From an uncultured Eubacteriales bacterium (GTDB taxonomy: Bacteria; Bacillota; Clostridia; Oscillospirales; Oscillospiraceae), in contig UROF01000008.1 of the NCBI GenBank assembly GCA_900549475.1, positions 1 to 64,000 on the forward strand: a DNA stretch of 64,000 bases. Reading direction: 5' to 3'. Numbering within the stretch: position 1 is the stretch's first letter; the number at the start of each line of letters is the position of its first letter. Below the pieces are notes generated by a model. That model was not told where the DNA came from, ran no database searches, and saw only the letters and a program-made list of their open reading frames with translations. Shown here piece by piece: positions 16,730 through 24,122 of the stretch. The position numbers and the translations under genes are program-made.

Positions 16730-18526
16730 ATGGAACTGTCTGAACTTCAAGCCAAGATTACGGAGCTGGAGCAGCAGATTGCAGAGCTGCCTGCTGGGTC
16801 TGTCACAAAGAAGACGATCAACGGCAATGCATATTTCTATCACCGTTGGACGGAGGACAAGAAGCGCCGGGAGAAGTATATTCCTGCGGAAGAGGTGGAT
16901 TCTTTCCGGAAGCAGATTGAGCGCCGGAAGGGACTGGAAAAAGAATTGAAGGTGCTGCAGAAGCAGCTGCCCAGGAAATCCGTATCTGCTGCCTCTGCAC
17001 ATACCTTTGCAACGAATATCGGCACTGGCGAGGCCCTGCATATTTTTTCTGCCTCTGTCCGTCGGTATCGCAAGCGCGGGTGCTTCCGGCAGCTGCACGA
17101 CTTTGTCTATGGCGAGCCGCAGGACAAGGTGTTCATTCTCTACGGCCTGCGCCGGACGGGGAAAACCACCATGATCCGCCAGATTTTTGCAGAGATGAGC
17201 GACACGGAGCTTACCAAGGCAGCGTTCATTCAGATCACCGCAAAAGACACGCTGGCAGACGTGAACCGCGACCTCAAGGCATTGGAAGCGCAGGGCTTCC
17301 GCTATGTGTTCCTCGACGAAGTGACGCTGATGGAGGATTTCATCGAGGGCGCAGCGCTGTTTTCTGACGTGTTTGCGGCCTGCGGTATGAAGATCGTGCT
17401 CTCCGGCACGGACTCGCTGGGCTTCCTCTTTACAGAGGACGAGCAGCTTTACGACCGCTGCATCCTGTTGCACACCACATTCATCCCTTACCGCGAGTTT
17501 GAATCTGTCCTCGGCGTTCGCGGCATCGACGAGTATATCCGCTACGGCGGCACCATGAGTCTCGGCGGCGTCCACTACAACGAGACCTCCACCTTTGCCA
17601 GCAAGGAAAGCACCGACGAATATGTGGACACTGCCATCGCCCGCAACATCCAGCACTCCCTGCGCTGCTATCAGTACGAGGGGCATTTCCGCCATCTGCG
17701 TGACCTGTATGAGAGGAACGAACTGACCAGCACCATCAACCGCGTGGTGGAGGACATTAACCACCGCTTCACGCTGGAGGTGCTGGCGCAGGATTGGAAA
17801 TCCCACGACCTTGGCATTTCCGCCAGCAACCTGCGGCGGGACCGTGAAAACCCGACGGATATTCTGGACCACATCGACCTTGCAGCTGTAACGGAAAGCC
17901 TGCGGCAGCTGCTGGATATCCGCAATCGGGCAGAGCAGACCGTTGCGCTGGATGATGTCCATGCGGCGGAGATCAAAGAATATCTGGACCTGCTGGATTT
18001 AACGCAAGACATTGATGTGCGATATCTGCCGGATGTCAGCCGGAAATCCAGCCGGACGGTGATCGCCCAACCCGGCCTCCGCTATGCACAGGCCGATGCG
18101 CTGATCCGTAGCCTGCTGCTGGATGAGACATTCAGCGCTCTGTCTCTGCCGGAGCGTACCGCTGTTCAGGAACGCATTCTGTCCGAGATCAGAGGCCGGA
18201 TGCTGGAAGACATTGTCCTGCTGGAAACTAAGCTGGCGAACCCCAAAAAGCAGGTATTTGTCCTGCAATTTCCTGTGGGTGAGTTCGACATGGTGGTATT
18301 TGACCCTGTTGCCGGTTCCTGCCATATCTTTGAGATCAAGCACAGCGCAGAAATTGCTCCTCAGCAGTATCGGCATCTGATCGACGAAGAAAAGTGCGCT
18401 CAGGCTGAGCACCGTTACGGTCCCATCACCGGGAAAACGGTTCTCTATCGTGGCGAAAACAGAGTTATTGAAGGCATCCAATATCAGAACGTGGAAGAAT
18501 ATCTGCGGAACATCGTAAGAACGTAG
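16730..18526 (+). CDS. AAA ATPase with C-terminal nuclease-like domain (DUF4143-type)
   Basis: A 598-residue protein. Residues 1-85 form a coiled-coil-like region (LSELQAKITELEQQIAELP). A P-loop ATPase of the ATPase/DUF4143 group follows: Walker A YGLRRTGKTTMIRQ (about residue 138) and Walker B YRYVFLDEVTLM-like (YVFLDEVTLMEDF). Near the C-terminus EFDMVVFDPV...HIFEIKHS resembles a PD-(D/E)XK core. Such proteins are common on mobile elements, often as single-gene cargo, and their targets are not known. It has its own promoter within a large inverted repeat and better codon usage than the upstream operon (higher GC by eye), so it may have been acquired separately. Confidence 0.75.
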   Translation: MELSELQAKITELEQQIAELPAGSVTKKTINGNAYFYHRWTEDKKRREKYIPAEEVDSFRKQIERRKGLEKELKVLQKQLPRKSVSAASAHTFATNIGTGEALHIFSASVRRYRKRGCFRQLHDFVYGEPQDKVFILYGLRRTGKTTMIRQIFAEMSDTELTKAAFIQITAKDTLADVNRDLKALEAQGFRYVFLDEVTLMEDFIEGAALFSDVFAACGMKIVLSGTDSLGFLFTEDEQLYDRCILLHTTFIPYREFESVLGVRGIDEYIRYGGTMSLGGVHYNETSTFASKESTDEYVDTAIARNIQHSLRCYQYEGHFRHLRDLYERNELTSTINRVVEDINHRFTLEVLAQDWKSHDLGISASNLRRDRENPTDILDHIDLAAVTESLRQLLDIRNRAEQTVALDDVHAAEIKEYLDLLDLTQDIDVRYLPDVSRKSSRTVIAQPGLRYAQADALIRSLLLDETFSALSLPERTAVQERILSEIRGRMLEDIVLLETKLANPKKQVFVLQFPVGEFDMVVFDPVAGSCHIFEIKHSAEIAPQQYRHLIDEEKCAQAEHRYGPITGKTVLYRGENRVIEGIQYQNVEEYLRNIVRT

Positions 18527-18832
18527 TGCAACCGCCGCCCGGGCTGAGAAGCTTGGGCGGCGGCATTCGTTCAGCAATGAAAAAGGTTCAAAACAGCCAC
18601 TTTTCTTTCCTGTATCGCCTTGCATGCGTCGGATGTGAAATCATACGCCGCTCCATTTTATCGCCGTTTCTGCTGGACAAAACACGCGGAAATCGCCATA
18701 AAATCTGACAGAAAGTCACGACCTGCTTCTGAAGCAAAAAATCTGTGAATCTGATTCCTGGCTCCTTTTCAAACGGATTCCTTTGTGATATAATATATCT
18801 ATCAACATATCATATACGCGTGAGGTGCGCTT
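18527..18832. other. Intergenic region before recombinase 1
   Basis: No gene is supported. A GC-rich hairpin at 18532-18563 (CCGCCGCCC / GGGCGGCGG) just after the ATPase gene may act as a terminator, although no T-run follows. The right end is AT-rich and holds the recombinase promoter(s). Confidence 0.5.
18766..18818 (+). promoter_or_regulatory. Promoter(s) of recombinase 1: SigA-like and possible SigE-like
   Basis: A SigA-type pair is seen: TTTTCA (18766-18771), 17 bp, TATAAT (18789-18794). Overlapping it, TAATATA (18791-18797), 13 bp, CATATACG (18811-18818) resembles the SigE consensus (kmATATT, 13-15 bp, CATACAnT) with three mismatches. SigE control would fit a sporulation-linked recombinase, as for spoIVCA of B. 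subtilis. Confidence 0.4.
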
Positions 18833-20539
18833 ATGAAAAAGGAAACCAGACAATTTGTTATCTACTCCCGCAAGTCCAAGTTTACCGGCAAGGGCGAGAG
18901 CATCGAAAATCAGATCGAGCTGTGCCGCCAGTACATTGCTGTCCATTTTAGTCAGGAAGAGGCGGACGCGGCGCTGGTCTATGAAGATGAGGGCTTTTCC
19001 GGCGGCAATCTGGAGCGGCCTCAGTTCAAGAAAATGATGAAGGACTCCCAGAAAACAAAGTTTGCCGCCATTGTGGTGTACCGGCTGGACCGCATTAGCC
19101 GCAACATCGGTGACTTTGCAAAGCTCATCGAAGACCTGGGTGACCGGCACATTGACTTCATCTCCATCCGGGAGCAGTTCGACACATCATCGCCCATGGG
19201 ACGGGCCATGATGTATATTGCCTCCGTCTTCTCCCAGCTTGAAAGAGAAACGATTGCCGAGCGCATCCGGGACAATATGCATGAGCTGTCCAAAACAGGA
19301 CGCTGGCTGGGCGGCACCACGCCCACCGGCTATGAATCCGAAAGCATATCCAACGTGACCGTGGACGGTAAGGTGAGAAAAGCCTGCAAGCTGAAGATCA
19401 TCCCGGAGGAGATCAGCCTTGTCCAGCTGATTTTTGAAAAGTTTCTGGAAACCGGCTCCCTCACCAAAGTGGATGCCTTTCTTCTGGAGAAACGGTACAC
19501 CACCAAGCGGGGTAAGAACTTCACCCGCTTTGCCATCAAGGGCATTCTAACCAACCCGGTCTATATGATTGCCGACGAGGCAGCCTACGGATATCTGACA
19601 GAAAACCACGTTGATCTGTTCGCGGAAAAATCCGATTTTGACGGAAAGCACGGCATCATGGCCTACAACCGCACCCTGCAGCGCCCCGGCAAGGCGCACC
19701 AAATCCGCCCCATGGAGGAATGGATCGTGTCTGTCGGCAAGCACCCCGGCGTGATTCCTGGTCAGCAGTGGATCCAGGTGCAGTCCATGCTGGAGGTCAA
19801 CAAGTCCAAGAGCTACCGCAGGCCCCGCAGCAACGTAGCACTGCTGTCCGGGCTTCTGGTCTGCGGTGACTGCGGCGACTATATGCGCCCCAAGCTGACC
19901 AACCGCCATGCGGCGAACGGCGAGCTGATCTATACCTATATGTGCTCTACCAAGGAGCGGAGCCAGAGCTCTCGCTGCCAGATGAAAAACGCCAACGGCA
20001 ACACGCTGGATGCAAAGGTGATTTCCGAAATCAAAAAACTGTCCGAAGACCGGAGCTTCTTTGCCGACTTCCTGGCTCAAACGAAGAAGGCCATCAGCGG
20101 CAATCGGGAGGGATACGACGCAGAGCTGCTGACACTGAAAGAAAAACTGGCTGAAAACGAGAGCAGCATCAAGGCGTTGGTCAGTTCCCTGACCAAGAGC
20201 GCCGGAACCTCTGCCGAGTCGTATATCATGGAGCAGATTCAGGAGCTGCATCAGACCGGCGAGGACATGAAAAACCGCCTTGCCGAGCTGGAAACCCTGA
20301 CGGAACACCAGCGGTTTGCGGATCAGGAGTTCGCGTTCAGCCGCCAGATGATCGAATCCTTCGCCGCAAATGTGGATGACTGCACCGTGGAGGAAAAACG
20401 GCGTCTGCTGCGGGCAATCGTGAAAAAAGTGGTTTGGGACGGCAAAAATGCCTATGTTTACCTCTTTGCGGAGGATGGAGAGGCGGATTTGCCGCCCATT
20501 GACCAACCTATGTATCCGTTGGGAGGGGATAGCGAATGA
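18833..20539 (+). CDS. Large serine recombinase of element 1 (SpoIVCA-like position)
   Basis: A 568-residue large serine recombinase. The resolvase domain starts FVIYSRKS, with the catalytic Ser at about residue 15, and continues with VVYRLDRISRN and SPMGRAMMYIASVFSQLERE. A recombinase domain follows (FAIKGILTNPVYMI), then a zinc ribbon (VCGDCGDYM...YMCSTKERSQSSRC) and a C-terminal coiled coil. It cuts and rejoins att sites by a 2-bp staggered exchange. Its TGA stop lies inside the AATGA that starts the sigK middle fragment, so the gene abuts the right attachment site. By position it is the counterpart of SpoIVCA, which excises the skin element in the mother cell. Confidence 0.93.
   Translation: MKKETRQFVIYSRKSKFTGKGESIENQIELCRQYIAVHFSQEEADAALVYEDEGFSGGNLERPQFKKMMKDSQKTKFAAIVVYRLDRISRNIGDFAKLIEDLGDRHIDFISIREQFDTSSPMGRAMMYIASVFSQLERETIAERIRDNMHELSKTGRWLGGTTPTGYESESISNVTVDGKVRKACKLKIIPEEISLVQLIFEKFLETGSLTKVDAFLLEKRYTTKRGKNFTRFAIKGILTNPVYMIADEAAYGYLTENHVDLFAEKSDFDGKHGIMAYNRTLQRPGKAHQIRPMEEWIVSVGKHPGVIPGQQWIQVQSMLEVNKSKSYRRPRSNVALLSGLLVCGDCGDYMRPKLTNRHAANGELIYTYMCSTKERSQSSRCQMKNANGNTLDAKVISEIKKLSEDRSFFADFLAQTKKAISGNREGYDAELLTLKEKLAENESSIKALVSSLTKSAGTSAESYIMEQIQELHQTGEDMKNRLAELETLTEHQRFADQEFAFSRQMIESFAANVDDCTVEEKRRLLRAIVKKVVWDGKNAYVYLFAEDGEADLPPIDQPMYPLGGDSE
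20535..20539 (+). other. Right attachment junction of element 1 (AATGA)
   Basis: AATGA at 20535-20539 is both the end of the recombinase gene and the first sigK-derived sequence (codons AAT GAA ATA CTG ATG, N-E-I-L-M). The residue before it is Ala, where SigK normally has Glu, so the switch from element to sigK falls here. From memory, the skin element of B. subtilis recombines at the same 5-bp AATGA in the same codons. Confidence 0.7.
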
Positions 20540-20837
20540 AATACTGATGTTTTTCCGCAGTCAGAAAAAACTGCAGGGTGAGGTGTCGCTATCAGATACA
20601 TTGGAAACGGACAAAGACGGAAACAATTTGTTTTTGATGGATGTCGTGGGTGTAGAGGACACCATGCTGGATGACCTGGATACCCAGGAGAGCCATGTCC
20701 GCGTGCGGCAGCTGGTAGATGACTGCCTGACGGAGCGGGAGGCGGATATTATAAAGAAGCGGTATGGTCTGGATAACCGTAAGCCCAGAACGCAGCGTGA
20801 GATCGCCGCTGACTATGGTATTTCACGGTCCTATGTA
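20535..20837 (+). CDS. sigK: sigK middle fragment (interrupted sporulation sigma factor)
   Basis: Encodes 101 residues from NEILMFFRSQKK to DYGISRSYV, covering the end of sigma region 2 up to the region 4 helix-turn-helix. The GISRSYV text is typical of SigK; SigE has GISQSYI. SigK directs late mother-cell transcription during sporulation. The frame has no internal stop and good conservation, as expected for a gene that is still used. It is cut on the left by element 1 and on the right by element 2, where element DNA adds an immediate TAG (20838-20840). The missing tail is at 30024-30089. The N-terminal part lies off the contig. Confidence 0.92.
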
Positions 20838-20838
20838 T
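20831..20838 (+). other. attL of element 2 (CTATGTAT core)
   Basis: CTATGTAT occurs here at the sigK break and again at 30023-30030. sigK sequence lies to the left and element sequence (TAGCGCCGGAGC...) to the right. The central TGTA (20834-20837) is the likely crossover region. Confidence 0.88.
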
Positions 20839-20861
20839 AGCGCCGGAGCTAATGTAAGTGA

Positions 20862-20898
20862 AACCCGGAAAGCCTTGTGGGACAAGGGTTTCCGGGTT
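20862..20898. repeat. Long hairpin at the left end of element 2
   Basis: Arms 20862-20878 and 20882-20898 (AACCCGGAAAGCCTTGT against its complement) pair over 17 bp with one mismatch around a 3-base loop. No T-run follows on either strand. It lies 4 bp inside the predicted attP arm and may be a recombinase or accessory-factor site, or protect sigK from element transcription. Confidence 0.6.
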
Positions 20899-21045
20899 GA
20901 CAAAAATTGGCAAAATACGCTAAAACGCGTATCGCTTATTGTAAGCGGCAAAATATACAAAAACATGAGCTGTCATTCATTAAGAACCACAAGATCTGCA
21001 GGGGCGTTGCAGATTGCATTTATAAACTGCGAAAAATTTGAATTC

Positions 21046-21079
21046 CCCGTTTATGTGCAAATTACAGCACATAAACGGG
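21046..21079 (-). terminator. Terminator of the Rieske/FAD oxidoreductase gene
   Basis: A perfect 13-bp inverted repeat (CCCGTTTATGTGC, 21046-21058, with 21067-21079) is flanked by A/T-rich tails on both sides. On the minus strand AATTCAAATTTTTC follows, so it ends the gene at 21111-22409. Confidence 0.75.
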
Positions 21080-21110
21080 AAATTTTATTTGGAAATATAC
21101 TGCGGTTAGC

Positions 21111-22409
21111 TCACGACTTCAGATCCCCTGTAGCGGGACCGTCGATGCGTTTACCGTCCTCCTCGAAGCGGGAACCGTGACAGGGACAGTCCCAGGTGTG
21201 TTCCTGGGAATTCCATTTCAGCGCGCAGCCCAGATGGGGGCAGCGCCTTGTTGTGGGTGTCAGCAGACTGACCATGGCTTCCCAACCGTTGGTAATCAGT
21301 TGGGGGCGGAACATGGAGCGGGAAGGAGAGAATACTTTTGCAAAAGGATGCTCCTTTTCTTGAACGAGATCGCTTAAAATCATAGCGGATACCATGGAGG
21401 AAGTCATTCCCCACTTGTTGAATCCAGTGGCCACGTACAGACCTGAGGTGGAGGCAGAGTAAGGACCGATATAAGGCGCTCCATCCAGACTCATACAGTC
21501 CTGCGTGGCCCAATGGTACTTCTCTATAGCTTGCGGATAATATTTTGCGGCAAAGTTCCGCAGTTCATGCCATCCGCCGCCCTGCTTTCCGGTGCGGTGG
21601 CCACCGCCGCCCACCAGCAGGAGATTTCCGTGGTTGCGGAAGGAGAGGCCATCCTCCGCTTCATCGATATACATGCCGTCTACATTTGCGGCGTGTTCCA
21701 AAGCAATGACATAGGAACGGCGCTGATATAACTTCAAAAAATAGCTGCCGTGCTTGTTGAGAAAAGGAAAGTGGGTGGTTACAATGATCTTCTTTGCCCG
21801 AATCCTTCCACGATCTGCCACGGCGGTAGTTCCGATTAGTTCTCGTATAGGAGTGTGCTCATAGATGTGCAGATCTTTTGAAATTGCGGAGACAAATTTC
21901 AGAGGATGAAATTGCGCCTGATTGGGAAATTTAACGGCGCCTGCTGCGGGGAAGGGGAGCGGCAGATGTTCGGCAAACTCCGCGCAAAAATGTAATTTTT
22001 CTAAGGCGGCCAGTTCCTGTTCGAGTTTCCGCTTGTCGTGCAGGGCATAGACATAGGCGGACTTTTCTTCAAAATCACAGTCGATATGACGGCACAATTC
22101 CCGGTATTTCTGAAGGGCTGCCTCGTTGGCGGAAAGGTACTCCTGTGCTCGGTCAACGCCAAAGGTTTGGATGAGTTTGTGATAGATGAGTCCGTGCTGA
22201 CTGGTCAGCTTGGCGGTGGTATTTTTTGTAATGCCGCTGCAAATCGTTTTTTCTTCTGCCAGCACATAGGGTATTCCGGCTTGCTGCAGAAAGTAGGCGC
22301 ACAGGACGCCTGCCATGCCGCCGCCAATGATCAGAACATCTGTCGTCTCGTCGCTCTCGAGCCGCCCAAAGTTTGGATGTGCCCAGGTTTGTTCCCATAG
22401 TGATTTCAT
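21111..22409 (-). CDS. FAD-dependent oxidoreductase with C-terminal Rieske domain
   Basis: A 432-residue protein similar to YhfW of B. subtilis (usually about 500 residues, so slightly short). The N-terminal DAO-type flavin domain shows VLIIGGGMAGVLCAYFLQQ. The C-terminal Rieske [2Fe-2S] domain shows CPHLGCAL and CPCHGSRF, with both Cys-x-His pairs intact. The reaction is unknown; relatives oxidise small amines or amino acids. ATG at 22409 with GGGAGG upstream. It lies alone at the left of element 2, read towards attL. Confidence 0.88.
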   Translation of the reverse strand: MKSLWEQTWAHPNFGRLESDETTDVLIIGGGMAGVLCAYFLQQAGIPYVLAEEKTICSGITKNTTAKLTSQHGLIYHKLIQTFGVDRAQEYLSANEAALQKYRELCRHIDCDFEEKSAYVYALHDKRKLEQELAALEKLHFCAEFAEHLPLPFPAAGAVKFPNQAQFHPLKFVSAISKDLHIYEHTPIRELIGTTAVADRGRIRAKKIIVTTHFPFLNKHGSYFLKLYQRRSYVIALEHAANVDGMYIDEAEDGLSFRNHGNLLLVGGGGHRTGKQGGGWHELRNFAAKYYPQAIEKYHWATQDCMSLDGAPYIGPYSASTSGLYVATGFNKWGMTSSMVSAMILSDLVQEKEHPFAKVFSPSRSMFRPQLITNGWEAMVSLLTPTTRRCPHLGCALKWNSQEHTWDCPCHGSRFEEDGKRIDGPATGDLKS

Positions 22410-22753
22410 GTGATTCCTCCCAAAACATACGCTTGGTTATAGTGTGGTCGAAAAGGGAAAAAGTATGCCTGGGAAAGCTGCTCCTGGCGTATAGAAGCAG
22501 GGGGAGATGCATAGGCCGTTTTTGAGGAAATGATATGACACCGCCTTGTATTTCGCAGAATCAAAGGTGGAATTGTCTACCGTAGTATGGTAGAATTTAT
22601 CCTATCTTTCAGATGGAAATCCTGCAGAAAAAATATTCTGACGACTTTGTTCCAGTAAGGCGGTTATGCCGTCTCCCGTTGTTTATGAAGTTATCTTCTG
22701 TGAATTTACTGTCAGCAAGTTATAAATAAAGAAAAAGATGGAGGGTTATCAAA
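22410..22753. other. Divergent intergenic region with small palindrome
   Basis: No gene is seen in 344 bases between the oxidoreductase and the acetyltransferase. A palindrome TCTACC-GTAGTAT-GGTAGA lies at 22576-22594 and looks like a repressor site. The ribosome site of the acetyltransferase (GGAGGG) is at the right end. Confidence 0.45.
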
Positions 22754-23233
22754 ATGGAGAAAGAACTTGCATTTCGATATGCAGAGCGAAAAGATACACA
22801 TCTGATCTTGCAATTTATAAAAGAACTTGCAGATTACGAAAAGATGTTACATGAAGTTGTTGCTGATGAATCGACACTGGAAGAGTGGATTTTTGATAAG
22901 CAGAAGGCAGAGGTTATTTTTGCAATTGTAGACGGAAAGGAAATTGGGTTTGCTCTTTTCTTTCATAACTTTTCTACTTTCCTTGGTAGAGCGGGTATCT
23001 ACCTTGAAGATCTATATGTAAAGCAGGAGTACCGTGGAAATGGATATGGAAAAGCTATATTGAAAAAGTTGGCATCCATTGCCGTGGAGCGGAAATGCGG
23101 ACGATTGGAATGGTGGTGCCTGGACTGGAATAGACCCAGTATTGATTTTTATCTATCACTTGGTGCGGAGCCAATGTCGGATTGGACCGTGTATCGTATT
23201 GCCGGCGATACACTTACGAAGCTTGCAGAATAA
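22754..23233 (+). CDS. GNAT acetyltransferase, diamine/thialysine N-acetyltransferase type
   Basis: A 159-residue GNAT enzyme, full length for the SSAT-like group. Acetyl-CoA binding motif A is LEDLYVKQEYRGNGYGKAIL, followed by the group's GRLEWWCLDWNRPSIDFY and WTVYRI endings. Members transfer acetyl to polyamines or lysine analogues. The actual substrate is not evident here. ATG at 22754 with GGAGGG upstream. It is a single gene, followed by a short hairpin with T-rich sequence (ACCGTTGACC / GGTCAACGGT CTTTTTG, about 23269-23313). Confidence 0.88.
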   Translation: MEKELAFRYAERKDTHLILQFIKELADYEKMLHEVVADESTLEEWIFDKQKAEVIFAIVDGKEIGFALFFHNFSTFLGRAGIYLEDLYVKQEYRGNGYGKAILKKLASIAVERKCGRLEWWCLDWNRPSIDFYLSLGAEPMSDWTVYRIAGDTLTKLAE

Positions 23234-23268
23234 GATCTCCATTGCTTTATCAACTTGATACCGAGGAC

Positions 23269-23313
23269 TGACCGTTGACCGATATTGAAGTTTGAGGTCA
23301 ACGGTCTTTTTGT
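23269..23313 (+). terminator. Terminator after the acetyltransferase
   Basis: GACCGTTGACC (from 23269) and GGTCAACGGTC (to about 23307) form a stem, followed by TTTTTG. Confidence 0.75.
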
Positions 23314-23377
23314 TCCCATTTTGAAAGGAGACCTTTTGCACAAGCAAAGAACCTATAAATGTTTTTTAGGACATTTC

Positions 23378-23438
23378 TTGACAACCAGTCGTTCTTACAC
23401 TATTATGTAGCTTGCGACTCGATTACGTAGTGTGCTAC
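23378..23438 (+). promoter_or_regulatory. Promoter and operator of the marR-ABC operon
   Basis: TTGACA (23378-23383), 17 bp, TATTAT (23401-23406). Downstream, GTAG-TGTG-CTAC (23427-23438) and the related TATGTAGC at 23404-23411 form dyad sequence near the transcription start. This is where a MarR repressor would block its own operon. Confidence 0.75.
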
Positions 23439-23465
23439 TAATTTGTATAGAAGGAGGTGGCATCC

Positions 23466-24005
23466 ATGTCACCGGTCGGCAGAGATGATCTGGGATTCAA
23501 GATCAAAATCATTTCCAAGCTGCTGACACAGAACATGAACAACAGCATCACGTCCCTGGACCTGACCAGCTCGCAGGCCCGTGTGCTTGGTTACCTGTGC
23601 TACCGAACCCAACGGCAGGAGACGGTCTATCCGCGGGACATTGAACGGCATTTCCGCTTTACCCATCCCACGGTATCGGGGCTGCTGCAGCGGCTGGAGG
23701 CAAAGGGCTACCTGAGCAGCGAACCATCCACGGAGGACCGGCGGTGCAAGCAGATCCTCGTCACAGAGCGGGCGCTGGAAGCCAACCAGCAGGTCCTTAA
23801 TCAGCTGGCCGCATCGGAGCAGCGGCTGGTCAGCGATATGTCCCGCGCGGAAATCATCCAGCTCCAAAGCTTCCTGGATCGGATGATTCAAAATCTCAGC
23901 GCTTCCAACGGCGCGCCGCAGTCGGCGGACCAGTTCCCACGGTTCGCTGATGAGACGGAGAGAAAACGCGAAGATCGCGGTTGTCAATCTCCGGATTTTC
24001 GCTAA
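23466..24005 (+). CDS. MarR-family regulator of the ABC exporter operon
   Basis: A 179-residue MarR protein with its winged helix near residues 30-100: TSSQARVLGYLC, FTHPTVSGLLQRLEAKGYL, and the wing STEDRRCKQILVT. MarR proteins are released from DNA by drugs or other phenolic ligands. ATG at 23466 is chosen because AAGGAGG lies 8 nt upstream; the in-frame GTG at 23457 overlaps that site. The C-terminus has an extra charged tail of about 30 residues. It heads an operon with two ABC exporter halves, 117 bp upstream of the first. Confidence 0.9.
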   Translation: MSPVGRDDLGFKIKIISKLLTQNMNNSITSLDLTSSQARVLGYLCYRTQRQETVYPRDIERHFRFTHPTVSGLLQRLEAKGYLSSEPSTEDRRCKQILVTERALEANQQVLNQLAASEQRLVSDMSRAEIIQLQSFLDRMIQNLSASNGAPQSADQFPRFADETERKREDRGCQSPDFR

Positions 24006-24122
24006 AATTTGTTTTACAAACTCCGGATGGGGGCTGCGCCGCAGGAAGTGTGGATCCTGCGCGGTGTGGCGGCCCACGGTGGCGGAAGGCTCCGGAAGTT
24101 TGGATAGGAGGAATTTTCTAGT

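Larger units (their letters stand above)
50..20539 (+). mobile_element. Skin-like integrative element in sigK (left end missing)
   Basis: The right boundary is the AATGA at 20535-20539, where the large serine recombinase gene stops and an uninterrupted sigK fragment starts. The left boundary is beyond the contig end. Inside are RepA-like, MobC and HTH genes on the minus strand and a restriction-modification type operon on the plus strand. The genes look AT-richer than the chromosomal genes to the right (judged by eye). The layout, with a recombinase at the sigK junction, resembles skin elements of Bacillus subtilis and Clostridioides difficile. No relaxase is seen, so mobilisation functions may lie off-contig or be incomplete. 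Confidence 0.75.

Noticed and set aside
18532..18563. GC-rich hairpin after the AAA ATPase as a firm terminator
   Set aside because: The stem is good but no T-run follows, so it is mentioned only within the intergenic entry.
20448..20534. An ATG-started extension of the sigK fragment from 20448
   Set aside because: This part translates recombinase DNA in another frame; the sigK-like sequence begins only at AATGA (20535).
20764..21180. Open frame running out of the sigK fragment into element 2
   Set aside because: Out of frame with SigK and without any recognisable protein; it crosses the att junction by chance.
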